Shown piece by piece: positions 19,391 through 30,430 of a DNA stretch of 64,000 nucleotides; position 1 is the stretch's first letter, and each line of letters opens with the position of its first letter. The position numbers and the translations under genes were made by a program. The notes under the pieces were generated by a model. That model was not told where the DNA came from. It was given only the letters and a program-made list of their open reading frames with translations, and ran no database searches. This stretch comes from Apoderus coryli (lineage: Eukaryota > Arthropoda > Insecta > Coleoptera > Attelabidae), in assembly GCA_911728435.2 (NCBI GenBank), contig OU452198.1, positions 8,156,001 to 8,220,000 on the forward strand, given 5' to 3'.

Positions 19391-20568
19391 TGACCTTTAA
19401 AAATTTTATATATGGGGTCCTATCTTTGAGGCTGTTTGGCTCATATAAGGTGACCTCGCTACGATAAGTATGTTAGGCTCAAAAATAAAAAACGCTTATT
19501 GAGTGAAAAAATAGTCCACAACACATACTAGCTTCTTGTGGGTGTGATGTCTTAAAGAAAACACAATGCATTGTGGTTTATTTAACATTTTCGTTCGGAA
19601 TTGTTAGAATGAGAATTATTGTCTTTTTAAAATCATTTTCACCTTAATTATTGAACATACCCAAACCAGGTTACTTACTGAATAGACATAGCCGAAGACT
19701 TTTATTTATTATTATCTTTCACTCATTTATAAATATTCCAATAAACATTTAAATTCATTGAAAAAAAGCAGAACTTAATTAATTTTCAATATACCTATGT
19801 ATATTGTATTTTCTTTGATTGAAGCCGAACATGTAAAACACGGCAATTTATTTAAAATATCATTCAGATAATTTTTTATTGGTATAATTACTAAAGTTGT
19901 TTCTGTAATAAACTGAGGGAAATTTATTTAAACATTAATATTTAGTTTAGACTTATAAACTGGTATGGCAACATTGCTATTGATCACACAAGTATACCAT
20001 TTTTGATCCGTCAGATATAACAGATCCGCGATTATAGTTGGCGCAGCATGGTGTCACAGCGGGGCACAGCTGACGATCGGTCATGGCCCACTCGAACATC
20101 GTCGGCTTATTGACTCATACGTCATTGTCGGTCTAGGCCTCCTCCGATTTATAATCTATATTATATTTTTGCTATACAGATGCTTTTATTGTTATACGAA
20201 TTAAGTCTAACCAGAATGTGACGGAATTTGTGGGCAAAACTAAAATCGTTGATATAATTTTGACAGTTTACTGAGGAATTTTGTGATGGATGACAAAAAG
20301 TTAATAAAAAATCAACCTCTCGAACTTATACAGATTCTTTTATTTCGGTAATATGTTAATTTAACTCTAAAAACCATGAAAGCAGGACATAGATATGAAT
20401 TAATTGGCTGTTTTATTTGATGACATTTTGTGGCCTGAATAATTGTTTATTCTTCAAATGAGATACGGAGTTGTAACTTTATATTTTTCTTAGCCAAACA
20501 ATTTTTTTTTGTAGCATTTTTGGCATTGAGGTGTAAGATGAAAATTCCTCCTTCAAAAAATTTTAGAT
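19391..20568. other. Unassigned spacer with a GC-richer patch at about 20030-20150
   Basis: AT-rich, no protein relic recognised. The patch (GGCGCAGCATGGTGTCACAG and onwards) stands out by composition only. Confidence 0.35.
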
Positions 20569-20571
20569 ATA

Positions 20572-21813
20572 CAGGGGTATTCACGCCATACGACACGGAA
20601 TAGTGTGGCTAAACTATTTAATTTCCTAGAAGTTTTATTCATGTATTCGATAAAAATGATTTATGGCTACATTTTAAAAATATTGTGAATCTATACAGAA
20701 TGTCCCAAATGTAAGAAATTAACCATAGTTGTGTTTTTTTAAATGGAATGCCCTGTATATGAATATATTTTTAGATTCCCCGTCCCCTAGGCACATTTGA
20801 ATCCTTTTATTAAATCCTTCAACAACTTTAACCTGGTGTAACGCTTCTAAACGCTTCGATTATTTGCTTCTTCATCTCCTCTATCAAAAAAGTTTTCATT
20901 TTCGATGATTTTCTTCCTGCCCATGTACAAAATTCAACACGATTTGTTTGGGTGGTACCTTTCGTTAAATTGCCTTAACAGTCTCTCGAAAACCGCTTTT
21001 TTGGGATGATTTTGCGCCAGGAACCTTTGAGCGTAAACTCGCGATGCCAGTAAAGCGTTTTTGGACCATTCTCCAAGAATAAAAATCATGTCTATTCTTT
21101 CTCCTTTGGAATAGGTTCGCATTTTTGATTAAAAACTGTTTTATGAAAAATTCCCAACTCTTAGGTAAGAATTTTCAACAGACTATTTTACAGTAAATAT
21201 GAGATTAAAAAAAATGTATTCTGTCTTCTCAAATTCAGCCATGAGACTTGATAGATATTATAATTTTGAAAATTCTTCCTATTATTACCAATATGTGTGC
21301 CTCTTCCATGCAAAATTAAAGATATACATATCTATAGGAAAACTTTACTTTAACTTAAACTTTACGTTCATATAACTTAAATTATTGGACACCCTGTATT
21401 AAGTATTGGGTTTTTTTTTTATATTTAGCGTAACAAGTGATGAGTGGCTAGATTTATCAGACCAGACTGGCTTAAAAAGAACAAACGAATAGGTGTGAAT
21501 TTTTTCATTCAAATTATGTCTATATTTTTATAAAAATTTAAATATTTAAAAAACTGTCAGCTTTAGGTGAGATGTACTTTAATGTAAGTTAGGTTTATTT
21601 AGAACGGGGAATCTAAAAATATATTCATATACAGGGCATTCCATTAAAAACAAAACTATGGTTCATTTCTTATATTTGGGACACCCTGTATAGATTCACA
21701 TTTTTTTTTTAAATGCAGCCGGAAATCATTTTTATAGAACCCATGAATAAAACTTTTAGGAAATTAAATAGTTTAGCCGCACTATTCCGTGTCGTTTGCC
21801 GTGAATAACCCTG
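20572..21813 (-). mobile_element. Long-TIR element with about 210 bp inverted arms, transposase internally deleted
   Basis: The left arm 20572-20783 is the imperfect reverse complement of 21604-21813. Shared landmarks are 'CGACACGGAATAGTG', 'TTTAATTTCCTA', 'GTTTTATTCATG', 'ATACAGAATGTCCC/GGGACACCCTGTAT', 'ATATTCATATACAGGGC' and 'ACGGGGAATCTAAAAA'. The ends are CAGGGGTATTCACG and CAGGGTTATTCACG beside TA at 20570-20571 and 21814-21815. Each arm holds a nested pair of CAGGG-type ends about 65 bp apart. The interior has a minus-strand transposase relic. Confidence 0.85.
20790..21122 (-). pseudogene. IS630/Tc1-type transposase, N- and C-terminal parts only
   Basis: The N-terminal part is MRTYSKGERIDMIFILGEWS, ASRVYAQRFLAQNHPKKAVF and ERLLRQFNERYHP (21122 down to 20934), resembling the HTH start of long-TIR insect Tc1/mariner transposases. 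Below 20934 other frames give FLIEEMKKQIIEAFRSVTP and VEGFNKRIQMCLGDGES, typical of the extreme C-terminus after the DDE domain. The whole catalytic domain is missing. The two ends abut, so one internal deletion explains the layout. Confidence 0.72.
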
Positions 21814-21815
21814 TA

Positions 21816-22625
21816 TATGTATTTATTTCATGTTAATGCCTTTTTTTGTTGGATTTTTTTTAATATTGATAATTAAGTAAATTTTCAAACTCAAAAACTA
21901 AGCATTTCATCAAAATAAAAGAAGACGACCATTTTTAAGCAAATTATATTGTTTTTATTAATATGAACTCAAAAAGTGAAATACTCGAGCGACAAGAAAT
22001 TTGGGGCGTTGTTTCACCTTGCCCCTTCTAGTTTGATACGCTCATGAGTATAATTCTGGAAATCCTTTTGGTTTGACTTATTAAGAATTAAAAATCAAAA
22101 ACATATGTGTAAAAGTTCATTGATGTATCTAAAACCGTTTCGATAATATTCACAAAAAACCATCATCAGGGACTAATTTTGAACACCCTGTTACAATTCG
22201 TTTGCCGACCTATGTTTATAGGAACTTTTTTTCTTAAACTTCACTGTTCTGTCGTATTAATTTGTAATAATACATAGGGAACACCCTATATAATCCAATT
22301 TTGGTACTTACTCTTTAATATTGACTGTTATAATATGCCATATGTATACATTTTGTATGCCGCAGATACAAAATATAAAAAAGAACACATTAATTAAGAA
22401 TTAAATAGGATGTCCAGCTGTTTGTTTAAGCATACTACAAATCAAAGATACAAATATGTAAGATGCGTATATGGCTTAAAAACTTGTTGAATTGTAGCTT
22501 TGAATAACAGTGCCGTGCATGCCCCGTCTCAAAACTTTTTCATGGACATACGTATATGCAAATTCAAAAAATAAGGGCATAGTTACGAGGGTTGCTATTT
22601 ATGTATTTAGAACTGGCAACACTGG
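21816..22625. other. Spacer with CAGGG-type ends and a degenerate hammerhead-like motif
   Basis: Minus-strand CCTGATGATGG...ATCGAAACGG (about 22176-22125) has the two hammerhead core blocks but no good stem II. 'GAACACCCTGTTA' (22184) and 'AGGGAACACCCTATATA' (22278) resemble isolated element ends. No gene seen. Confidence 0.4.
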
Positions 22626-22627
22626 TA

Positions 22628-24790
22628 TTATAATAATAATAATGTCATCATGTACCACAATTACAAGAATATAGCTGCCGACATAAGAAAAGGCATGAGT
22701 GCAGCCAAACAATGCAATGCATTGCTTGTCTGTCTTAACACTTATAAGGACAACAAAACAAACAAACATCGTACCAAACCTAATACAATTTATAACTAAA
22801 TAAATAAATACAAATCCTTAGCTAATACTAGCATGCCCTTAACAAACTTTACTTTAATTTCTTTTTAAAAAGTCCAGTGGAACAGTTTTTTAATTCATGA
22901 TCCAAAGCATTGGACAATTTCGCGACGTCATAAGTGAAGGACCTCTCAAATCTCCCAGTTTTATGTGTTAAGGTTATGCACATCTGTGCATGTAATTTTA
23001 TTATATAAATAACTTGGCGTCTTAGTTTTAATAATTTTATGATAGAGACAGCATCTATGATAATGACGTCTACCCTTCATATCAAGCATCCCGCAGTTTA
23101 TGCGAAATAGGTCGATTTTTCCTGATACCAAAAGCAAAGCGCAAGCAATATTTTTGTATCTTTTCGAGACGACCACTTGTCTCCGCTGTCAGACAAGGAC
23201 CGTACACTACATCGCACTGATCAAAGACAGACACAACCAGCAAATTACATAATGCCAAATTAGTTTTTAAATTAAGTACCTATATGTCTAGAATTATAAA
23301 GAATTTTCAGACATCCAATAGACTTTCTAATACAATGAGAGATGTGATTATCAAATCTCAGTTTGGAGTCCAGAATCAATCCCAAGTTCTTTTCCTCAGA
23401 TTTAAGTGCGAGAGGAACGTTATTAATCTGAATCTATACTGAATTAGACATATTTTTTATATCTGTTAGTCTACCAAAAAGCATGGCAACACACTTATTG
23501 GGATTCAGTTTCAAGGAATGCTTAGTGGAGACTTGGTACAAAAATTCTAAAGCTCTGTTAATCTTATTGCAGGCGTCAGCAATAGAGTATGATTTAATTG
23601 AAAAATAAATCTGCATATCATCAGCAAATAATTGGCATTTACAATATTTCAATTGATTAGAAAAATTAGATGTATACAAATTAAAAAGTGTGGGACCAAG
23701 TATAGACCCTTGAGGTACACCTCTCTCAATACTAAGAAAATCAGAACGCTCACCCTCCAAAACAACTCTGTGTTTACGACCCAACAATTAACTTTCAAAA
23801 AATATTAAAGCTGAAGATCAAAGTCCATTGTGTTTCAAGATTTTAAGTAATGTTTGGTGTTTCAGTGCTTCAAAGTCTTTCGAGTAGTCCAGCAAAACCA
23901 AAATCGTACATTCACCCTTATCGGTGGATCTAACGATATTGTCTGTAACATTGAGTAGTGCTGTAGAACATCTGTGTTTCCGGACGTAACTCATATTTAT
24001 TGATAAAATCAGTTAACTGTACTTTAATAACCTTTTCTAATAGTTTTGACATAACTGGGAGAACACTAACAGGGCGTAATTCGCTGTACGAGGTTGGATT
24101 TTTGACCTTCGGCTAAGGGATCACGTGAGCGAATTTACAATCATTAGGAAAAACCGAATCAACTATGCACTAATTAACAACATGACAGATCTATCTGAGA
24201 ATAAAAGGGCAACAGAAAATCAAAAAATAAACAGACAGTTCATCTGATCCAATTGCCTTCGACTTAATTTGCAATAATATTTTACTAATATCATCCTCTG
24301 TAATGCGCCTAAATTCCAACAGATCTCGAATTTCTTCCTTGACATTTATATATTCTTCCACCTAGGTACGGATTCAACGAAATATCGATTGATATCCTTC
24401 ACATTTCTTAGTTCAGAAGGCAATTTGTTTGTGTTTTTAGTGGACACAACCTGTATTTGCTTTAACGACCTCCATAGATCCTTACTATTTTTCCACGAAA
24501 AACTATTCAAATATGCCCTCTTTTCGTTCTTGATAGCAGTTTTTGTAAAATTTCGTAGCTGTCTATAATACTCGAACGAGTCCGGTGTTTTCTTTCGTTT
24601 GTGTTTAAATTGAGCTTTATTTCGCAATCGAATTAATAATTTAATATTGTCTGTAGTCCAACAGTTACATTTTTATCTAAATACAGCGTATTGAACCGGG
24701 GTATGAATATTCATCATGTTGTCATTAAAACAAGCAATCTTGTCATTAATATTATCCAGATGAAAGATATTGTTCCACGGAAATGCTTAA
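22628..24790 (-). mobile_element. Jockey/CR1-like LINE, 5'-truncated, minus strand
   Basis: On the minus strand the element runs from the end of the endonuclease (near 24780) through RT to a 3' UTR. It ends in (ATT)n, seen on the plus strand as ATAATAATAATAAT at 22630-22644. About 2.1 kb remain. A 10 bp palindrome (24793-24815) marks the upstream edge. Confidence 0.85.
22849..24780 (-). pseudogene. LINE ORF2: endonuclease end, RT and C-terminus, many frameshifts
   Basis: In minus-strand order: FPWNNIFHLDNINDKIACFN then MMNIHTPVQYA (endonuclease end); LIRLRNKAQFKHKRKKTPDS, FEYYRQLRNFTKTAIKNEKR and SELRNVKDINRYF (linker); decayed KISPIPKV...LRPVSVLPVMSKLLEKV (RT motif 2); VLLDYSKDFEALKHQTLL (motif A, usual AFD is DFE); IERGVPQGSILGPTLFNLY (motif B); CQLFADDMQIYFS (motif C, FADD intact); SLKLNPNKCVAMLF. 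Then LQKYKNIACALLLVSGKI, YHKIIKTKTPSYLYNKI and THKTGRFERSFTYDVAKLSN down to KKKLK and stop (22849-22851). Several stops and frameshifts make it a pseudogene. Domain order is intact, so no rearrangement. Confidence 0.88.
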
Positions 24791-24792
24791 GT

Positions 24793-24815
24793 AAATCTTG
24801 ACGCGGTCAAGATTT
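24793..24815. repeat. Short palindrome at LINE edge
   Basis: AAATCTTGAC and GTCAAGATTT are perfect inverted 10-mers around GCG, lying exactly where LINE homology stops. Confidence 0.8.
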
Positions 24816-25650
24816 TATGAAAGGTGTAATGAGTTCAACGCCCAAATCTTGGCTTTGTATTGCATTTACATATACTCTTTGAACATTTTATCCAAGCTAT
24901 CTACCATGAAACACGCTAGACCAAGGAAGGTCGAGTCTTGAAATAGTGGAATTTTTATTGCAAAAAAATTTATTATAAAATGATAATAAACCCAAATTAA
25001 AAAATAATGAGTAAAAAAGAACTATTTAAAAAGTTATATATTATGTTATTGTGGTCAAAATTTGACGTGCATTAGTTAACAAAAAAAATAGTTCAAAGGT
25101 CCTATGATCCATTGGATAAGCCCTGCAAACGCCACTGTCTTACACACACCAACAGATACAAATTTTAAAAGGCGTTACCATAATATATCAACACAAAAAG
25201 TCTTAAAACCATCATAGATGTAAACTTAACCGTCATATTTCACTTTGTTGTCACTGTATTGGTCGCAAGCAAATACATCAAACTTATTGGACAGCAGGCG
25301 TTATAACAAACATAAGACAAGAATAAAAAAATAAAATAAACCGAACAGATAAAGAAATAAATAAAAACTTAAAAGGTATTTATATATTATACGAGCAGAG
25401 AGAAGTAGTTTTAAATTACTGAAATATGTTCGGGAGTCGCAACGGCTAATAAATTAATAAAACTGTTGGAGTTTTAAAAATATTTAATAAACAATTATTT
25501 ATATACTGTTTTAATAGTATATTTATAATGGGTTTAACAGTGTGTGCTTTGCAAAATTAAATTTATCGATATTTAAATTTAAGTGCAACTGTTGCAACCA
25601 CGAATAAGCTAACAATTAGAGCTCTGAAGGGATTGTTTATTCTCCAAACA
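24816..25650. other. AT-rich spacer, no gene seen
   Basis: No ORF or repeat recognised. The sequence is strongly AT-biased from 24950 on. Confidence 0.4.
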
Positions 25651-25654
25651 TATG

Positions 25655-27066
25655 CCGGGTGTCCCATCGGGAAGGGATTCGATCGATTATGAAGAAACTA
25701 CACTGTGGAACAATCTGAAAATCAGGTGGCGTCCGTAGGACGACGGGACCAATTCGGCTAAAATGTTTTCAAGAGTCTAGTACTTCCGGTTATACCGGAA
25801 ATGGGTGTCAACTTCCTTATTTCAAATACGACCCTATATAGATATTAAAGATAATAACATTTTTTTTATTATATGGATGCTTTAATAATTTAATTTGTTA
25901 GAATATCCTAGGAGAATAGACCTAGTTTGGCGCCTACGTATATATTTTTAGTAAATATTAATACAGGGTATTAAAAAAAGGGTAAAATATCAAACTGAAA
26001 AAACTGTCAAAATTCAAAAATTTTAAATGGCAACCCCCCATTTTATATATTTTTTATTTTTTTGCATCAAAAATAAGGACAAGTTTATGAAAGGATATCT
26101 ATCGCAAGAACTGATAGTTTTCAAAATATACAATTTTACATTTTTCTATTACAATAGTCATAGGAATTTGAAATTTAATTAATTTTAGCTGGGGTACTTA
26201 CTACTAATTTGGTAGCAAATGTTATCACACGTTCTTGTTATCAGTCTGTCACATTCTCCATAAATAATAAACAGATTTAGATAGTATTCGTTAGTATAAT
26301 TTATGCGCCCGCCATGATTATTACTACTAATTAATATCTAAAACTTGTCATAATTGTTGATTATTTTTTATAAGTGTCATATTTATTTGCTATCTAACGG
26401 CTATCATGGCCAACTAATATCAATTAAATTTCAAATTCATATGACTATTGTAATAGAAAAATGTAAAATGGTCAATATTTTGAAAACACTCAGTTTTTGG
26501 GATAGCCATCCTTTCATAAACTTGCCCTTATTTTTGATGAAATAAAATAAAAAAAATATAAAATTGGGGGTTTGCCATTTAAAATTTTTGAATTCTGATA
26601 CTTTTTTCAATTTGATTTTTTACCCTTTTTTTCAAATACCCTGTATTAATATTTACTAAAAAATTATACACGCCTAAAGTAGGTCTATATCTCCTACGAT
26701 ATCCTAACAAATTAAATTATTAAAGCTTCCATATAATAAAAAATTGTTACTTTTCTTTATTCTGAAAACGTCAATTTTGACATAAAATTTCAAATATTTC
26801 GAAAACGGCTGGCGATAGGTAAAACATATTATGCATGAAATATGTTTGGAATTACAAGGAAAATCCAAAAAAATATAATTTATATAGGGTCGTATTTGAA
26901 ATAAGGAAGTTGACACCCATTTCCGGTATAATCGGACGTACTAGATTCTTGAAAATATTTTAGCCGAATTGGACCCGTCGACCTACGGACTACACCTGAT
27001 TTTAAGATTGTTCCACAGTGTAGATTCTCCATAATCGATCGAATCCTTTCCCGGTGGGACACCCGG
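25655..27066. mobile_element. Giant foldback element with concentric inverted repeats
   Basis: Outer ends CCGGGTGTCCCATCGGGAAG and CCGGGTGTCCCACCGGGAAA face each other (25655, 27066), with TA after the right end. The arms keep pairing inward: ATTCGATCGATTATG; ACACTGTGGAACAATCT; CAATTCGGCTAAAAT; TTCCGGT.ATA; GAAGTTGACACCC...TTTCAAATACGACCCTAT; then TTAGTAAATATTAATACAGGGTATT (25960-25982) against its complement near 26636-26658; on through 'AAAATTTTTGAATT' and 'CATTTTTCTATTACAATAGT' to about 26240 and 26370. The right arm carries about 130 bp more (26745-26880). An inner TA-CAGGGTATT unit (25974-26643) is itself a palindrome. No transposase was found, so it is non-autonomous. Confidence 0.85.
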
Positions 27067-27081
27067 TATGTCTTGTGTCTT

Positions 27082-27235
27082 GTCAAGGCGTCCGACTCTG
27101 TTAACCGTGAGGCTCTGTGGAGGGTATTGAAGCTCAACGGATTTCCGGATACTTTGACTCCTTCACGATAAGCTGAAAGGCGCAGCGGACTGAGAGAACC
27201 CTTTCCAATAACAACTGGCGTAAAGATATAACAAA
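27082..27235 (+). pseudogene. LINE reverse transcriptase fragment (motif A region)
   Basis: The frame gives VKASDSVNREALWRVLKLNG then FPDTLTPSR and stop. A shifted frame continues HDKLKGAA and another EPFPITTGVK. This equals the 'FxKAFDSVNREALWxxLxxxG...F.ITTGVKQG' block of RTE/CR1-like RTs, with A-S-D in place of A-F-D. About 150 bp with two frameshifts are left, abutting the foldback element's right end. Confidence 0.65.
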
Positions 27236-27533
27236 AGATCTATGTTTTACTAGTTGTAACAGAATATTCTACAATTTTGCATAGTAGGACCGATTCTACA
27301 CCATCGGACTACAATATTTGCTGATGCTCCGAGATCAGGTTCATGGTTTAGTCAGGCTAGGATATTTTCTTGTCCAGAATAAATTTAAAAATTGTAAGCG
27401 AATCCGGAGATATCCACTATGACAAATAGTTTGAAACCCCATTTGTGGGGAAAAATTTAACATTCAGGTACTTAATCAAAGGCCGAAAAGCCTATGTCTT
27501 CGGTCGTGCTCTTGATGGTCCTTTGGGTGGTGC

Positions 27534-27790
27534 CTAGAATTGTCGTGTCGTGCGTCTAATCCTTTCAAATTTGTTCAATGGCATTACTTTCGGAATGTTG
27601 TCATAGTCAATATCAGAGCTCCAGTAATCTCTCACGCTAGGAAGTTCCATAATGGACATATAAAAGCAAATTCCTAAATACTGTCTAATGTTACCTACTC
27701 TTGGAACGCCACAGTTGAGTATTGGGGTTCTTTTGAATGGCTCATAAATTGCTCTGTTGAACAATCGAATCGATCAATTCGTTGCTAAAA
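27534..27790 (-). pseudogene. PiggyBac-like transposase fragment
   Basis: The minus-strand frame reads MFNRAIYEPFKRTPILNCGV, GNIRQYLGICFYMSIMELPS, VRDYWSSDIDYDNIPKVMPL and NKFERIRRTTRQF. 'IRQFLGIxxYMxxxxLPxxxxYWS...IxxxMxxNRFExIRR' is the start of the piggyBac DDE domain, upstream of the first catalytic Asp. No TTAA-flanked TIR is near, so it is an isolated fragment, clearly different from the deleted copy at 6564-7555, which retains the opposite ends. Confidence 0.8.
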
Positions 27791-28115
27791 AAATACTTGA
27801 GAAAACTATAACGCGTATCCAAAGCCATGACCGCAGGCGGAATATATGTATTATCGTGAAATGTTTTGCTGGAGACCATTCCGTTGGCTGCATTCTTGTT
27901 TCCAAAAAATAATAATTATCATAGGCACCGCTTTACCTGGGAAAAACGTGGGTTTGCCCCATTTTTTAAACATCTTATAAAAATTCCGAAACAATTTTTT
28001 TATCGTTTTTCATGCTTTCCTGAGCATGTGGCTAAAATTTTTGTACTGAGTGATAGTTAACCCTGTATATATCAACCACAAACCATAAAAGTCCATTTTA
28101 GATCAAAAAACTATA
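27791..28115. other. Spacer, no gene seen
   Basis: A 64-codon ORF (27866-28060) has no recognised domain. Confidence 0.4.
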
Positions 28116-28123
28116 TTTAAATG

Positions 28124-29298
28124 CAGTGGCGGTTGGTCCATAAGGGCACATGGGCACGTTCCCTACCTAAAAAATGAAGTAGGAGAAATAATTTCAGATT
28201 TTATACTTCACACCAGAAAAGTGTGATTTCGTTAGAATTCCCTATAAAATTTTGCATTTGAAAATTTGAATCGAAGACGGCCCTGTCTATAATCACTCTT
28301 GCAGCGCGTCTATTGATGGTAATGAAACAGAACGTAGTACATATTACGATGCTCTTGGACACAACATTTTGTGCCTCTATTGTTTTCTTTGCTATCGCGT
28401 GCGAAAAACAGAGACAGCAATACATCGCTACGCTATACGCTAGTAACAGTAGAAATTAAACGCATTTGTGACGTCATATATGGGGTTCCGCCCTATCCAT
28501 CAGTCTATACGAATAGAATTTGTGCGTGTGGTGTTGTTTTTGTTTTCGCGATCGCCCTTTTTGACTATTATAAAGTGAATGTTTTGATTTTGAACAATTA
28601 CAGTAGTAAAGATGAATTCAGTGCAATATATGAATGTAAGTAATGGTAAATTAACATTTGAGGATCGAGTTACTATAAAATAAGTTTTGATGGACACCTA
28701 TCTGTTGCAAATTTATTTGAAACTGAAAAATTTGGTGAATATCGAACAGTCTTTCCAAATGATGATATTAAAACTGTATGTAATTTATTTCCTAAGGTAT
28801 ATTACTTAAAATTAAAAAATGAACTCTCGATAATATGCGCACGGGACGATTTTCTGAAATACAGTGGGGCTGTGTCTCTGTTACAAATGTTTATCCAAAA
28901 CAATTTAACATCAACATTTAGTTAATCTGTGCTGACTGTTTTGTGTACTGTCCTTATGACGACTGTATAGAAAGCGAAATATGTTTCTCTACCCTCAAAC
29001 GGATCAAAACATTTTTAAGAAACACTATGGGCCAGGAAAGGTTGTTCGCGTTAGCAATGCTATCTATTAAGAAAAAAACTTGTGAAGTCCATTTCAAATT
29101 TTAATGATCAAGTCATCAATCACTGCTGTTCAGATATCTAGGAGGATGGACTTCACTTACAAACAGTTTTAATGGTCATGGTGAGTTTAGCAAAATGTTA
29201 TTATCTAGCTATAACCTATCATTTTAATTCTTTATTTTGAAAAATTATTGCCAACCTTGTTGTGCCCCACCTCTTTCAGACCTCACGAGCCGTCACTG
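28124..29298 (+). mobile_element. Defective hAT element with perfect 8 bp target duplication
   Basis: TTTAAATG precedes (28116-28123) and follows (29299-29306) the element exactly, as expected of hAT insertion. Ends: CAGTGGCGGTTGGT (28124 on) and, reversed, CAGTGACGGCTCGT (ending 29298), the CAGTG-type short imperfect TIR of the superfamily. At 1175 bp it is less than half a usual autonomous copy. Transposase C-terminal sequence lies inside. Confidence 0.92.
28686..29172 (+). pseudogene. hAT transposase, C-terminal dimerisation region
   Basis: Frame one: FDGHLSVANLFETEKFGEYR, FPNDDIKTVCNLFPKVYYLK and FLKYSGAVSLLQMFIQNNLT. After a stop: ESEICFSTLKRIKTFLRNTM then GQERLFALAMLSI. This is the hAT C-terminal dimerisation block (AERxFSxLKRIKTxLRxTM...RLxxLAxLxI) of ZMYM/TTF-type zinc-finger hAT proteins. 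A shifted frame gives LVKSISNFNDQVINHCCS and finally RRMDFTYKQF with stop at 29170-29172, so the true C-terminus is kept. The zinc finger and RNase-H-like core are missing. Frameshifts and stops rule out function. Confidence 0.85.
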
Positions 29299-29306
29299 TT
29301 TAAATG

Positions 29307-30204
29307 CTCAATAAATTGAGGATATCGAAAATATCTCAGTTTTGCATAGAGCAGTTTTTTTTATTAATATTATTTATACAGCCAGATCCAAATGACTTGA
29401 TACCTCTACTCCATCGTTGTACCTAAATCTTAAATCATAATTTCTAATAATAGTAAACTTAATAAATCAATACAACTATCCAATAAAATACATAAACACA
29501 TAACTTGCGTGAATCTGATTCCAAAGCACGACCAAAAGAAACGTAAGAAATTGTCATATAAATATAAAAATAACCGACTTTATCTCACCAAAAAGATCTT
29601 TTATCACTAAAACACCTGTAGAAAAAAATAAACAACCCGAGAATTTTGTAGTAGTCGCAGTTAGTCCTCAACATCATTTTGGTGCGCCTATCATGTGAGA
29701 GAGTGATTTAGATTTTTACAAAACAGAAAAATGTTGATGCGTTTCTTCTGCGTATTTTATATTTTCTAAGAAGATATATCTTGACGGTATCGAAAGATTT
29801 ACTGGAATTGGGTATGTAGAATATTGATGAGAAACTTTATTTATTTTTATTACATTTTTTTTTTTTGGTTTTTGTTTCTAGAATTTCAGAGGAGATCATC
29901 ACGAATCTTTTTTATGAAGTTTAAAATATTTGTTTGTCTTCCAAAAATATAAAAAGAAATCAAATAATTGATTTGGAATGTGGCGAGTAGTAGAAAAAGA
30001 AATTTAAATAAAAATAATTAAGAAATATTAAAAAATTAAATTAAGCGAACGAGACTTTGGAATTTCTATTTGAAATTGTTCGGGATTCTGGAAATTCACT
30101 GCATTTATCGGAAGCTTTGGCTGTCCTAAAACTATGATTGATCACATAAGTCAAAAGGCTGTGATTTTTATGGATAGACCTTATTGATTGCAGGTTATCT
30201 ATAC
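29307..30204. other. AT-rich spacer, no gene seen
   Basis: Low-complexity A/T-rich sequence. No protein relic, repeat or RNA gene noticed. Confidence 0.4.
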
Positions 30205-30430
30205 AGGGTGTCCGAAATTAACTTAAAATAATTTAAGGGGACATTCTACAAGCGAAAATAAGATTTTTTTTCATATGAACATATTATATCGAAAAATGCG
30301 TCCTTTTTTCAGATACAGGGTGTTATTTGTAAATTCTTGACGATGGGTTTTTAGTAATATTTCCGAAACGCGTCTCGATATCAAAATGACATTTGGCACA
30401 CTTACGTATCTATATTTATGCTATATTTTT
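30205..30430 (+). repeat. Dispersed repeat R2, copy b
   Basis: Opens with TACAGGGTGTCCGAAATTAA. Then AATTTAAGGGGACATTCTAC through TTTCCGAAACGCGTCTCGAT matches 6400-6558 in opposite orientation. A second CAGGGTGTT lies at 30313. The start looks like a TA-CAGGGTGTC element end. Copy a lacks that tip. Confidence 0.72.
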
